Source: Clytia hemisphaerica
Lineage: Eukaryota; Cnidaria; Hydrozoa; Leptothecata; Clytiidae
Length of the DNA stretch: 64,000 nucleotides
Direction: 5' to 3'
Assembly (NCBI GenBank): GCA_902728285.1
Contig: CACVBU010000751.1
Location: forward strand, 248,001 to 312,000
The notes beneath the pieces are model-generated. The model saw only the letters and a program-made list of their open reading frames with translations, was not told where the DNA came from and ran no database searches. Positions 45,118 to 57,542 of the stretch are shown piece by piece. The position numbers and the translations under genes were made by a program. Numbering within the stretch: the first letter of the stretch is position 1; each line of letters begins with the position of its first letter.

Positions 45118-45355
45118 GAGGCGCTGTGGCATAGTGGTCATTGACCTTGGTTGCCGCACAGGCGACTGAGATTTGATTCCCACTCGCACTGGTTCACTTG
45201 GCAAGTGAATGAACCTTCGCCCGGGTCAACCCATGCCATGTGAGGGGAATTGGGTAGTCAGTCCAAGGTGCTGACGGGGCGCTCATTAAAAGCGTCTATA
45301 GTTGCGAAAATAGGCCTCAAAGCCTCCTGCAACTCAACCAAATAGAAATAGAAAT
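45118..45355 (+). mobile_element. tRNA-derived SINE, second family
   Basis: Head GGCGCTGTGGCATAGTGGTCATTGACC (box A-like) and GAGATTTGATTCCCAC (box B-like). A conserved-looking body (GCTGACGGGGCGCTCATTAA) follows, then a tail of (AAATAG)n type. Its head differs from the SINE at 15000. No clean target duplication was found. Confidence 0.8.
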
Positions 45356-45522
45356 ATTCTTTTCTAAATCTTCCTCAGGCCGACCCTAAAAAAAATAAAG
45401 TTTCCGGTCCACCGGCCGGGTGAAATTTTTTTTCGTTGTCACCTGGCCGCATCTTTTTTTCATAAGAACCAAATAGATAACAGAGGAAACTTTCTTCTTA
45501 AAAACCTTTACTCATTTAAACT

Positions 45523-45620
45523 CCCAGCTGGCACACAACGTTGTTTCGACGTTCATATAACGTTAAAAAGACGTTATGAACATTAGATGGACGTTGAAAC
45601 AATGTTGTGTGCCAGCTGGG
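45523..45620. mobile_element. 98-bp palindromic MITE, copy 2
   Basis: Same ends (CCCAGCTGGCACACAACGTT) and same length as 10868-10965, with substitutions in the middle. It belongs to the same family. Confidence 0.9.
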
Positions 45621-45694
45621 CTGTTACATCGATCTCGTTGCTATATAACACTCTTAAAAAAGTTTGTTTAGCATGATAGCATGCTTTCTGGACA

Positions 45695-45905
45695 TTACGG
45701 ATCAAATAAACAGTGTTATGCATTTTAAATGAGTGAAGAAAATTTTTCTTTGTCTAGGATAGACGAGGATTTCTGAATGTTAAAGATCAAATAGATAGTA
45801 TTATGCATATTAAATGAGTGAAGAAAATCTTTGTTTGTCTAGGAGGCTTTCTGAATGTTAAAGATCAAATAAATAGTGTTATGCATATTAAATGAGTGAA
45901 AAAAA
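45695..45905. repeat. Short tandem repeat, about three copies of 75-90 bp
   Basis: Each copy contains GATCAAATARATAGTGTTATGCATATTAAATGAGTGAA, followed in two copies by GAAAATYTTTSTTTGTCTAGGA. No coding potential. Confidence 0.75.
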
Positions 45906-46673
45906 GGACTTTTTTCTAAAAAATGACGCTTTTTGAAGATGATTTTTTACAAATTTTCTTCATGTCTTTTGAATACGTGAAGCAAATTTAAAGAATTATA
46001 GCTCAAAATTTAAGTTGGCCTTTCTTCTTTCTAACGGTGCAGCAGCAGCAGCACTTTTCGAAATCCTCGTTCTAGTTCTAGTTCTATTAAGTGATCACAT
46101 AATACGCTAACGTACATTATCATGATATTGAAAATAAAAAGTCATAAAAAAATACCTAATAAAATGAAAATAACTAAAGCTAAAAGTGGCTGTAAGAAGA
46201 AGTAGTAAGATAGCGAAGTAGCGAGATATGACTGAAGCTGAAAGACACCACCACAAGGACTTAGAATAGTATGTAGTAAACGGGAGGCTAAGATGTGATA
46301 ATGTAGACCTGAAAGACTTGTGATTTGATGAAGTTAATAAGATATAAAATATACATTTAAATTTTTATATAATATATAAATATGATTACTTAAAATTAAA
46401 TATTATGATTCAGTATTATGTTTAATATAGGCTAAAAAGAAAGCAGAAACATAAATAGTAAATAAATAACTTTTGCCTTGAATGCACGACCTAGCTGCTG
46501 AGCTGAATAGAAAAGAATAGAATTAGAGAGAGTTTGAGATTAGAGGATGATGACTAGATTGAGACTAGATACTAAGGCACAGCAGGAATAGAGCTAAAAT
46601 AAAAAGCTTGAAATCAGGAGGAGTTATGAGCAAGTGAAGGCAAAATGTAAACAATTAAAATGATACATACAAG

Positions 46674-47180
46674 TTAAGTATAGTGCTCATTGACACCTTT
46701 ACAAAAAGAATCATAATTTAACTCAGATATGAGATTCACGGGTAATTCATTCCACAGGCGGATGGTTGACGGGAAGTAACTGAATTCATATGTTTGAATC
46801 CTTGCATTGATTGGAATAAGTTTAAGATGAGTGTAACGTGCACGAGGTGCAAGAGCGGATAAAGATTCAACTTTGCCATGAAGAATTTTATGCATGAATT
46901 TAACTTTATTTGCTGTTCTCCTGGTTTGAAGGGTTTTAAGTTCAAGATTACGAAGCATCGATGAGGGACTACTCATTTGCCGCCAGTCATTCGAGATGAA
47001 GCGTGCAGCTTTCCTCTGAACCATTTCCAGCTTATAGATGTTGGAGGCTGAGTGAGGGTCCCATACGACTGATCCATATTCCAGGATGGGTCGGACATAG
47101 GTTTTGTAGCATTGAAGCTTTGTATTTGGGTGACATGATCTGAGATTCCTTTGTATGTTGATACAATTGTTTTGAGCTAT
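46674..47180 (-). pseudogene. 3' remnant of a non-LTR retrotransposon reverse transcriptase
   Basis: The minus-strand frame reads CYKTYVRPILEYGSVVWDP, LEMVQRKAARF and ends with FPSTIRLWNELPVNLISE. This is the standard C-terminal end of Jockey/CR1-group polymerases (V-R-P-x-L-E-Y-x-x-x-x-W-x-P, VQR-x-x-AARF, T-x-x-x-WN-x-LP). The endonuclease, the reverse-transcriptase core and any 5' part are missing, so it is a 5'-truncated dead copy. It differs from the LINE at 4781 (different sequence and opposite strand). Confidence 0.85.
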
Positions 47181-48307
47181 ATATGAGGGTTAAGGAATAA
47201 TGGGAAGCGGTGCGCGTCACGCAAAATATATTTGGGACATGCCTTAACTCACCCGAGATATAAAAAGTGCAAATTATTTTTTTTCAATCGCTTTGTACTG
47301 CAGGTACTTTATGAAGGAAAAAGAAAAAAGAGCAAAAATAAGCAAGAAATTCTATTTCAACCGTAAAAGAGGATATTTCCCTTCACTCAGATCTAATGAA
47401 CCCTCCCACCTATATACCTTTATAAGTTGAGGGTCCCCAGGCAGACAACAGGTTGGCAAGTATAACATTGATATAGACAGAAAGTCAGATAGTAGGGACT
47501 TTTCTAAGCACATTTTTATGTTTGTATACCAGAATAGTCAATCAACAATTGAGCCTTTAAAAAGGAAGAAGATGCCCTTCCAGGTATCAAAATAACGTTA
47601 AAGGGGATGTCAGAATTGGGAAATCATTTTTACCATTAAAGATACCCTGGATAAAAAAAATGATTGCAAAATGACTGAATAAGAAATCTTACTGCACCAT
47701 AAATCAAATCTGCACAATATCCTTTTGCCGCTGGCAGAAAAGGTAGAAAATTTAAAGAATAAGTAGGTTTTCAGGCTTCGGCATAAGAAAAAAGAAGGCG
47801 TGTGATCATCGCACGCCTACATAGTAATTTTTAGTAATTTAGGCGTGCGAATCATGGCACGCCTCATTTTCTTTAGACGTGCGATCGCGTGCGATCGTTT
47901 TTTTCTTTTATTTTATAAACATCATTAACAATGATGAGGCACAAACTTTTGAACAATTCCTAAGAATGATCTTTCTTTTATCTTACATAAAAACTAGACA
48001 ACAGGAAAGAAGAAAGTGTATACTCAATCTTCATATTTGAAAAACAAAAACAGAAACCAAAAGAGCACTGAATAATCAAGAAGGAGAATACTTTATTTTA
48101 AGAAAACAAATAAGAAGAAGAATCATGCAGCAAAAGTAACTTTTAAGAAGAGCTAGTTTATTGTCATAAACCAACGACCTCATAATAGGGAAGGAAAAAG
48201 ATTTGAGAGAGGAAAAATCATACAGCAAAAGTGATTTTTTTAAAAAGGTTTCAGAGAGACGAAAAATCGTGCAGCAAAAGTTATTTTTGAGAAGGGCTTG
48301 TTTATTA

Positions 48308-49849
48308 GCCAAATTCTGGAGCCGCTCGCTGCGCTGCCGTGCGCAGCTTGTAGGGACAAAAACTACTTTCGCTTTCGTTTTTAGGCGGGATGCGCTGGTA
48401 TTTGGTAGGAAAATAGTGAGACTTCCCCTTCTATTTACCAGCAAAAAGTAGGAAAAAGAGATTGGATTTATGTTAGAACTTTTTTGGAATTTCAAGAAAA
48501 AGCCTCTTCCAAACATGAAACGTTTATAATCACTCATAGTTTGTGAAATTTTCAATTATCCTGGCCTCAGTCTTTGGCCTATAGCCTATGAACTTTTTGT
48601 ACTGTATTTAGCTTTATTTGGGCTAGTACTTTTCCTATAAAAACTTTTTCTGCTCACTTTGGGCCTCAATTGTGTATGATAGGTAGATTTTGGGTTGGGA
48701 AATAGGTAGAAAGTAAAATTATACATAAACATGTTTGAGTGTTTGAGAGTATTTTGACTTGACTTCAAGTTATGTTTTTCTTATCTTTACCACCACAATT
48801 ATCCAACAGAATAGAAATTATAAACTATTTTCAAGCATAAAAATATTTGGCTAAAGCAAATTTTGTACAAATTTTATATATTCTAACTATAAAGTAAAAA
48901 CATCTCGAAAAAATTTTATTATAATCCTTTGTGACAATACTTTCTCTGATGGGAAGTTGGAAGCTTTTCTATACCAAAAAGAATTGAGCACTTATAACTA
49001 TATAATTCAAATAAAAAATAATTTCAGACAGTGAGGCATCATAACTTTGCCTGAAAATGCAATGACTACGAAGTGGATTTATATGCAGGATATCCAAAAC
49101 AATAACAATCCATTATATGATATACAGTCATGTCAATGTCAAAACATACTTTCAATTTTTAGCGGCGGATTTGCTTAAATGGGCTCTTCCAGAAAAAATC
49201 CGTTCATGGGGGGTGGAGGATGAATTGTCCAGGGGTATTGAAAAAATACCAAAAAATAGCAATGTCCAGGGGGTAAATTCCATTGTCCAGGGGTATTTTT
49301 TTGTGTCCACGGGGTTGATTTGATGTTTGTCCAGGGGTATAACCCGTGTCCAGGGGGTTAAATATCAAAATGTCCAGGGGTAATTCATGAAAAAAATAAT
49401 ATATCCTCCACCCCCCATGAACGGATTTTTTCTGGAAGAGCCCAATCCTTTTCTTGTCCTGGATCCAATCAAAACCTGCACGTAAAACGTAGCCCAAATC
49501 AAGTCACTTCTATAACATAACTTGGTCTTTGATGACTGGAAGGAAAGATTCAACGACAGACAAAACATGTTGCAATTCGACAACATTGTGAGAGTTAAAG
49601 TAAGAAATTTATCCTTCAGCGCAGTCAGTGATAGTCCAGGGTCTGGAGCTCAACTATTTTTTGCCTTTGATAATCTGATGGTGGAAAAAATAGAGCGCAG
49701 CGCCATCATTCAAATCAGAAAGCGAAGATAGTATACGGTAGACTTTCTGACTATCCCCCAGCCAAAATGTAAACAAAATGGCTTCCGCCTCGATTTTTGT
49801 CCCGACACGCTCATCAACTGCAGCGCAGCGAGCGGCTCCAGAATTTGGC
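48308..49849. mobile_element. TA-flanked non-autonomous DNA transposon, copy A
   Basis: Terminal inverted repeats begin GCCAAATTCTGGAGCCGCTC and run on through GCTGCGCTG; the right end is the complement. TA stands on both sides. About 850 bp are nearly identical to copy B at 52318-53974. Short open frames inside have no recognisable protein and differ by frameshifts between copies, so no gene is called. Confidence 0.88.
49181..49443. mobile_element. 263-bp MITE inserted in copy A, with AAT target duplication
   Basis: About 40-bp perfect terminal inverted repeats starting GGGCTCTTCCAGAAAAAATC. AAT flanks both sides, and copy B keeps the empty site (TTGCTTAAATCCTTTTCTTG). The interior holds about seven GTCCAGGGG(G)TA motifs. 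The 3-bp duplication would suit a PIF/Harbinger-type element. Confidence 0.9.
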
Positions 49850-50279
49850 TAGAGAAGAAGATGTGTATCCATTAGAGTAACTTTTTTATAAGAAATTTTA
49901 TATACATATAGCAGTTTGAAAGAGTAAAGGAAAGTTTACCTTTTATCTATACCTTTTATTTATCTATTTGGTTCTTATGATTAAAGTAGAAAATGATATT
50001 TGATCTTCTTTCAACAAACAGAAAAAATATTTCTAGAATAAATTTTTGCATGTGCGATTGATCGCACGCCTCGCTAGGTTTTCATGATTTATGGCGTGTG
50101 ATAAATTGCACGCCTAAAAGGCTTTTAGGCGTGTGCGGAGGCGTGCGCGTGCGATCGCACGCCTAATATGCCGAAGCCTGGGTTTTTGTTTTTCGAAAGG
50201 GTGCGCTGCACGTTGGATTTTGTAGCATTTGATCTGATGTCACTTTTATTCTCAGAAACTCTGCACACGAATGAGCAGT

Positions 50280-50520
50280 TGTTATTACGTCGAATGAGGA
50301 AAAAAGGCTTGTGCTGCGCGATATGTTTCGGCGCTGCGCCGAGGCCACGAAGACTGATTCAGACATATAAAGTAACTCATATCATAATACGCAAAAGACT
50401 TGTGTCGAGCTGCGTCGAAGCCACAAAGGCTGTTTTTGACATAAAAAACTCCTACTCCTACGATACGCAAAATACTTATACTGCACAATATCTAATATCG
50501 AAACACCACACGCAGCGCCA
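50280..50520. repeat. Tandem repeat of about 80-90 bp, two to three diverged copies
   Basis: Units contain GCTGCG(C/T)CGA(G/A)GCCAC(G/A)AAG, then ATAC-GCAAAA(G/T)ACTT. Overlapping open frames on both strands only read through the repeat and look non-coding. Confidence 0.6.
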
Positions 50521-50695
50521 AAATAAATGTGCAAATCACCACCCCACTCATGCCATGTCAGCAGATAAAAACCCCAGCATAAATGGTGACAATTCCACGT
50601 TTCAAACAATGAAATGGAAACTTTGGTTATTGGTGTGTTGTTTTCCTCTCATCCAATGAAATGTGAAGTTATCATATGTGTCATGATTTATGACA

Positions 50696-50837
50696 GGGCT
50701 CGAAATAATGGTCGGACATCGGACATTGTCCGACCCAAATAGCTTCCTGTCCGTCCTAAAAATCATATTTCTTCAAGCTAAAGTAACCTGATCGGACATT
50801 TTGTCCGACCCACTTGAAATCATTATTTCAAGCCTTG
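50696..50837. mobile_element. Small palindromic MITE with GTCGGACA blocks
   Basis: The outer arms are GGGCTCGAAATAATG and its near complement CATTATTTCAAGCCT. Inner GGTCGGACA/TGTCCGACC pairs occur twice. Confidence 0.75.
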
Positions 50838-51549
50838 TTATGATGCTGTTTTTAAAAATAATCACAATTCAACTGAATTCAATTTGGTAATTTTAACTTA
50901 AAGGTCAGTTCGGCAAGTTGCATAGAATGACACAGTGCTGCAAAATTCCACAACGTTCCGACGTTCCTGTTTTTCGCCTTTTTTAAATAAAGTAATCTCA
51001 CTGCCAATGATGATTGTGAAAAATCCGTAGGTATAGGAAATTGAAATCCTTGGGTGAAAAGTTTACTTTTGGATTGGTCTACTACAAAACGCACATGATT
51101 TTGAGACCCCGTTTCTTGTGTCACCCTGTCTGGTGACCCTGCGCCTCTCTTTTAGTTAAAAACAAGCGTTGTCAAATCTTTGATGACTCTGTGAAAAGAC
51201 AAGGAAACTTTCAATGAAACTAAACCCCTTGCTTGGAAAATCCAAGCTCACAACCCCTTGCAAAAGTTTGTCCTATATACCACCCCAGCAAGCCTGCTTT
51301 AAAAATGGAACAGCCCATTTCAGATCCAAAGTTATTTTACTGGTTCTTTTATAAAGAAAAGCGTGTTTATCTGGTATATCTATTAATATCACAATCTTAC
51401 CTCAGTAGCTATCAAAAATCAACCTTTTCATACTGTACTGACCTGGCTGTTCACAAAAAATGTACATGGAAAATGACTTTTGACACAGTCAGTATCCGTG
51501 AAAACCACACCGAACAACAAGAACATAAACTGGATTGTTTATAGTAGAA

Positions 51550-54245
51550 ACATTCACTGAGCACGTGATTAAGCTTTAATTCCAAGCTTCCTGAGTCTCA
51601 TTAGCCAGTCTGAGTTTGAGTTTATCTGATATTCCGATGGCGTATTGGCGGCCGCCCACGCTAAAGCTCTAAAGGAGCGGGCCAATATTGAAAATTTTCC
51701 CGACCTTCAGAGCTTTAGCTAGCCTGTTAGACGAAAACCGCTTTTTTATCGCGATTTAACAAAGAAAAAATTTGGTTTGTGCAGAGGAATGTAAAGAGAT
51801 GGAAAAACAGCTTCTTGAAAACAATGGAAAAACGGCTCGTCATATACCAGGTCTCTTGCCCTTAAGGGAGTTTATGTCGAGTTAATAGGTTTCTTTTGTT
51901 GTCGCTTTAAAAAATCTGCATAATTAGCGTGTTGTGACAAAATTCTTTTGTTTCAAGCCTAATTATGCGTAAACTTTTAGGGCTTATATTTTGGGTACAC
52001 CTCTCCTATACGAAAAGGTGCCTATATCTTCTTGCTCAAAATTTCTTAGCGATTCTACTGATATAACCGCATCATGACCGCACCATTATATGGAGAGCTA
52101 GAGCTCGAGAAAATTATAACTTTATCTTGATTTTACTCGATTTCTGACAGTTTTACAAGAATCAATTTAATATCATTGCGTTAAGAATTTCTTTTGCTAT
52201 ACATTTGTAAAAAGTTTGCTCCTTATTTTTAAAAATTGAACTAGTAATCGGCGAAAAAGGAAAAACTAATTTTCATTTTTATCGTTAAATCATGTAGAAA
52301 CCGTCCAATTTGTATTAGCCAAATTCTGGAGCCGCTCGCTGCGCTGCCGTGCGCAGCTTGTAGGGACAAAAACTACTTTCGCTTTCGTTTTTAGGCGGGA
52401 TGCGCTGGTATTTGGTAGGAAAATAGTGAGACTTCCCCTTCTATTTACCAGCAAAAAGTAGGAAAAAGAGATTGGATTTATGTTAGAACTTTTTTGGAAT
52501 TTCAAGGAAAAGCCTCTTCCAAACATGAAACGTTTATAATCACTCATAGTTTGGGAAATTTTCAATTATCCTTGCCTCAGTCTTTGGCCTATAGCCTATG
52601 AACTTTTTGTACTGTATTTAGCTTTATTTGGGCTATTACTTTTCTTATAAAAACTTTTTCTGCTCACTTTGGGCCTCAATTGTGTATGATAGGTAGATTT
52701 TGGGTTGGGAAATAGGTAGTAAGTAAAATTATACATAAACATGTTTGAGTGTTTGAGAGTATTTTGACTTGACTTCATGTTATGTTTTTCTTATCTTTAC
52801 CACAACAGAATAGAAATTATAAACTATTTTCAAGCATAAAAATATTTGGCTAAAGCAAATTTTGTACAAATTTTATATATTCTAACTATAAAGTAAAAAC
52901 ATCTCGAAAAAATTTTATTATAATCCTTTGTGACAATACTTTCTCTGATGGGAAGTTGGAAGCTTTTCTACCAAACAGAATTGAGCACTTATAACTATAT
53001 ATCAAATAAAAAATAATTTCAGACAGTGAGGCATCATAACTTTGCCTGAAAATGCAATGACTACAAAGTGGATTTATATGCAGGATATCCAAAACAAAAC
53101 AATCCATTATATGATATACAGTCATGTCAATGTCAAAACATACTTTCAATTTTTAGAGCGGCGGTACTTCCAAAATTTCAGAATTTTTGAGCACTTTCTT
53201 CGGATTTGCTTAAATCCTTTTCTTGTCCTGGATCCAATCAAAACCTGCATGTAAAACGTAGCCCAAAATCACGTCTCTTCTATAACATAACTCGGTCTTT
53301 GACGACTGGAAGGAAAGATTCAACGACAGACACAAAACATGTTGCAATTCGACAAAATTTTGAGAGTTAAAGTAAGAAGTTTATCCTTCAGCGCAGTCAG
53401 TGATGACCCCGATCTGACCGATGGTGTCTCTTCAGCCATTTTTGGAATGAATAAAATGAATCATGAAATTTTTGTTATCCAAAGGGATGGGTGAAACCAT
53501 GTTTGAACTTGGATATCTCTCTCCATATCAAAACTGTTCAATGCGATCAAAAAAATCTTTCCCAGCTGAATTCCATGAGAGGGAATGTTTTTGAAGCTAC
53601 TATAGTCATTGTTTGCATCAATATAAAGTTACTTCTGCAAATTAGTAGTCTCCACCAACGGCTTTCGAAAGCAGCAAAATCCACAAAAGTACTTGAGTGA
53701 AGTTTGTAAACAAAAAAGCAAGTTTCACACATCCATTATGTTCACAAAGTATTGTCTGTTATTCCAATGTATGATAGAAGTCTATTCCAATACATTTGAT
53801 GTTGGTTCCAAACAGTATTCTTCTTTTTTCTTCCCAAGAATCACCAAATCTACTCAAAAAGCACTGTTTTGCAGTGCTTCCCCCAGCCAAAATGTAAACA
53901 AAATGGCTTCCGCCTCGATTTTTGTCCCGACACGCTCATCAACTGCAGCGCAGCGAGCGGCTCCAGAATTTGGCTAATGGCGAGCCGTCTTTTCTGGACT
54001 TACATTTAACGACCTAATCAACGTTTTTACAATAGAGTTTTCAATAGAAGTGATCGTTGAACTTTGAGTAATCAGAAAAGCTGTTTTTCCATCTCTTTAC
54101 ATTCCTCTGGTCGGAAGAAAATTTCTACATCGGGTGCCAGATAAAGTTTGAGTCGAATTAAAAGTCTCAATTGGCCCGCGAACGCTGACAAGGCCCATAA
54201 GCTCTATAGTAAGGTGATACAAAAGTAAATAATCTCCAAGTGAGC
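51550..54245. mobile_element. Probable older foldback that contains transposon copy B
   Basis: GAGCACGTG near 51558 and 54241, and GGAATGTAAAGAGATGGAAAAACAGC (about 51788) with its complement near 54080-54110, are arranged as nested inverted arms around 52318-53974. The arms are discontinuous, so limits are approximate. Confidence 0.45.
52318..53974. mobile_element. TA-flanked non-autonomous DNA transposon, copy B
   Basis: Same terminal inverted repeats and flanking TA as copy A. The first about 850 bp are nearly identical to copy A. It lacks the 263-bp MITE and carries a different internal stretch (about 53405-53880). No transposase frame. Confidence 0.88.
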
Positions 54246-54437
54246 ACGTGGTTTAGCATGGTCGTAAGTATTTTCGTTATTTGTTTAAATTTTCACATTT
54301 TCACTCCAGTTCGATTTTCAGCACATTCAGATGCCTTAAACACGATTAATTTTACTACTGTATATCACCCTATAATTTATATACTTTTTTATACAATGTA
54401 TATACTTTTTTATATAAATATACCAGGATGTAATTGA

Positions 54438-54751
54438 TCGAACCGTCCCGGGGGGGGGGGTACTACCCTTGTCGACCGACGGGGGTGCACCGCTGAGGTT
54501 CGAAAAATGGACCCTACGTGGGACTCGAAATTTGTGAAAAAAGTGACCCTGAATGGGACTGAAATTTCAAAATTGTCTACTTTTTCCCCAAATTTTCCAA
54601 AAATAGGCACCCTACACGAGGGACTGATTTTTCTATTTTGGTGTTTTTGCAACCCTACCTGGGACTCGTAGAGGTTAAAAAAGGTACCCTGACCAGCAGA
54701 GCATCCCCGTAACCCATCTTGCCCTAGTACCCCGCCCCCCGGGCGAACCGT
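54438..54751. mobile_element. Palindromic element with GGGGG/CCCCC ends
   Basis: Ends GAACCGTCCCGGGGGGGGGG and CCCCCCGGGCGAACCGT are inverted. Interior repeats are CCCTACGTGGGACT, CCCTGAATGGGACT and CCCTACCTGGGACT. The homopolymer G run may be inexact in the assembly. Confidence 0.6.
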
Positions 54752-54792
54752 ATTTTTAATCAAACTTTGTTGGACCATTTGTTCGATTGGTT

Positions 54793-55017
54793 ACCGTAAC
54801 TTGGTCTAATGTCGACACACCCCTCCTCTAATTCCGACACCCTTTTTATCAGCTGAAATTTATAGAAAGGTTGAAACTGTTTTTATTTGCTTAGTGGTCA
54901 CAGAGGAATAATTCTTTTTCAATCAGATCAGTGATTCAAGCTTTCGTATTATTCCTTTCTCTAAAGAAGGGTGTCGGAATTAGACAAGGGATGTCGATAT
55001 TAGACCAACTTACGGTA
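54793..55017. mobile_element. MITE with ACCGTAACTTGGTCTAAT ends, best copy
   Basis: The left arm ACCGTAACTTGGTCTAATGT and the right arm ATTAGACCAACTTACGGT are complementary, and the arms continue inward with GTCGACA and CCGACACCC. The first 1,684-bp tandem unit begins inside its left arm; later units carry it without the outer 18 bp. Confidence 0.85.
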
Positions 55018-55452
55018 TGTTGAATACTTTAATTCTTCAAAATATAGGGTTTGTTGAACTTTTTTGAATTTAATGGAAAAATACACTTTGAGACAACCCT
55101 TTTGAGGGAGCATTCAGAATTAGAATTTGCCCAATAAATTCTTGTTGTCGAACTTTAATCATACTCACAATTTTATTGGCTTTTAAAAAGATTACTTTTC
55201 TTCCCTCACTAAAAATGACTTGTGGGTCGTGGCTTAATACCTGGCCGCAAAAAAAAACAAAAACACCTCAGGCATTTTAAGGCATGTCCAAATTCTCTGT
55301 AATTATTAAACACCAATAGCACTCGCCAAGAGGTGTTCATTCATACCTTTTTGGAAGCGTATTAGGGTGTAGAATATGAAAAGTGCTGTTCAGTAATTGT
55401 TTTGCTTGCCTAAATAAAGATATATGAATCAATATTGCAAAAAATGTAAAAA

Positions 55453-55629
55453 TGCTGACGTCAGCAAAACCTGTTTTTTGAATAACTCCAGATTGGCTGA
55501 TGGTATAAACATGAAATTTTGACCAAATTTGCACATCATTAATAGAATCATTTTGAAAAAAAAAATTTTGTTGACGCCAGCAATTTATTGCAAAAATTCG
55601 TATTTCTCTGATGTCTGCTGACGTCAGCA
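55453..55629. promoter_or_regulatory. Two perfect C-MARE palindromes, tandem unit 1
   Basis: TGCTGACGTCAGCA at 55453-55466 and at 55616-55629, with a degenerate GTTGACGCCAGCAA between. The sequence is the exact 14-bp CRE-type Maf recognition element. Copies recur at 57135 and 57298 (unit 2) and at 58819 and 58982 (unit 3). Whether they are bound is unknown. Confidence 0.55.
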
Positions 55630-55860
55630 AAATTTGAAAAAAAAGATTATGCACACCAAATGGCATAGCGAAAATGCTATTTAAATCAACCCCAAGTGAC
55701 AAAAAAATATTGACGTCATCACATAATATGAGGTGTGTACTACAATTTACATAAAATATTTTTTCATGCTCAATAGGATGTTGACGGTGCAGGTGGATAT
55801 AGATTGACATGTTTTGAAAACAATATGTGTCATCACAAGCGATTTGAAGTACAAATAAAA

Positions 55861-56270
55861 CGGAGCGTTCTTGAGACGTTCCTGAACGTTCATGAACGCT
55901 CCATAGCGTTCCTAGAACGTTCCAGAACGTCCTCGATCGTTCTAAAACGTTCAGGGACGTTTCTGATCGTTCCAGAACGTTCAGAGACGTTCCAGAACGC
56001 TCGAGAACGTTGTAGAACGTCCCGGAACGCTCGCGAACGATCTTTTGAGTCCAAAGGTTAATATTGACTCAATAAGAACGTTATGGAACGTTTGAGAACG
56101 TTCGAGAACGTTATGGAACGTTCAGGAACGCTTCTGAACGTTTTAAGACATCCTTAAACTTGTAAATAAAAGGGAATGACCAGGAATGTTTAAGAACGTT
56201 CTCTAGCGTTCTTAGAACGTTCCTAAAAGTTCAAGAACGTTCCATAACGTTCGTCTTGCTGGAACGTTCC
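55861..56270. repeat. GAACGTTC array with 10-bp period, tandem unit 1
   Basis: Eighteen CG-centred modules at 55861-56042, spaced 10 bp apart except two 11-bp steps; eight more at 56076-56143, also 10 bp apart; and about seven at 56193-56270. The typical module is nnGAACGTTC. In phase they read GAAnnTTCnnGAAnnTTC, the layout of a heat-shock element, and they also allow extensive hairpins. The same arrays recur in the next two units. Confidence 0.9.
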
Positions 56271-57542
56271 ATTTCATTCGTATTTAAAGTTGCTTGTGAT
56301 GACACATATGTGCTCCAAGAGAGCTGTATTAGAGATACGAAGATTGTGACGTCATTTTTCTCAAAATGTTGTAACCCAGATATTTTGACTATTACAATAG
56401 AAGTATCGAAAGTAATGGAAGTATCAATGGAAGTATCGAAAGTGTCAAGTATATTTCTAAATTTTGAATTTTGAAAAAAGGAAATTTGAGAGCTGTCGAC
56501 ACACCCCTCCTCTAATTCCGACACCCTTTTTATCAGCTGAAATTTATAGAAAGGTTGAAACTGTTTTTATTTGCTTAGTGGTCACAGAGGAATAATTCTT
56601 TTTCAATCAGATCAGTGATTCAAGCTTTCGTATTATTCCTTTCTCTAAAGAAGGGTGTCGGAATTAGACAAGGGATGTCGATATTAGACCAACTTACGGT
56701 ATGTTGAATACTTTAATTCTTCAAAATATAGGGTTTGTTGAACTTTTTTGAATTTAATGGAAAAATACACTTTGAGACAACCCTTTTGAGGGAGCATTCA
56801 GAATTAGAATTTGCCCAATAAATTCTTGTTGTCGAACTTTAATCATACTCACAATTTTATTGGCTTTTAAAAAGATTACTTTTCTTCCCTCACTAAAATG
56901 ACTTGTGGGTCGTGGCTTAATACCTGGCCGCAAAAAAAAACAAAAACACCTCAGGCATTTTAAGGCATGTCCAAATTCTCTGTAATTATTAAACACCAAT
57001 AGCACTCGCCAAGAGGTGTTCATTCATACCTTTTTGGAAGCGTATTAGGGTGTAGAATATGAAAAGTGCTGTTCAGTAATTGTTTGCTTGCCTAAATAAA
57101 GATATATGAATCAATATTGCAAAAAATGTAAAAATGCTGACGTCAGCAAAACCTGTTTTTTGAATAACTCCAGATTGGCTGATGGTATAAACATGAAATT
57201 TTGACCAAATTTGCACATCATTAATAGAATCATTTTGAAAAAAAAAATTTTGTTGACGCCAGCAATTTATTGCAAAAATTCGTATTTCTCTGATGTCTGC
57301 TGACGTCAGCAAAATTTGAAAAAAAAGATTATGCACACCAAATGGCATAGCGAAAATGCTATTTAAATCAACCCCAAGTGACAAAAAAATATTGACGTCA
57401 TCACATAATATGAGGTGTGTACTACAATTTACATAAAATATTTTTTCATGCTCAATAGGATGTTGACGGTGCAGGTGGATATAGATTGACATGTTTTGAA
57501 AACAATATGTGTCATCACAAGCGATTTGAAGTACAAATAAAA

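Larger units (their letters stand above)
47772..50180. mobile_element. Outer foldback element with AGGCGTGCGATCGCACGCCT arrays
   Basis: The ends are CAGGCTTCGGCATA and its complement TATGCCGAAGCCTG, flanked by GGTTTT on both sides. Next to each end stand clusters of the palindrome GGCGTGCGATCGCACGCC (47797-47895 and 50050-50165). Most of the interior is a later transposon insertion (48308-49849). Confidence 0.7.

Noticed and set aside
48076..48555. 159-codon minus-strand frame in transposon copy A
   Set aside because: The frame is disrupted in copy B, crosses the transposon end, and has no transposase features.
50168..50659. 163-codon plus-strand frame next to the outer foldback
   Set aside because: It reads across a short tandem repeat. 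Other frames and the opposite strand are equally open there, and no protein family is suggested.
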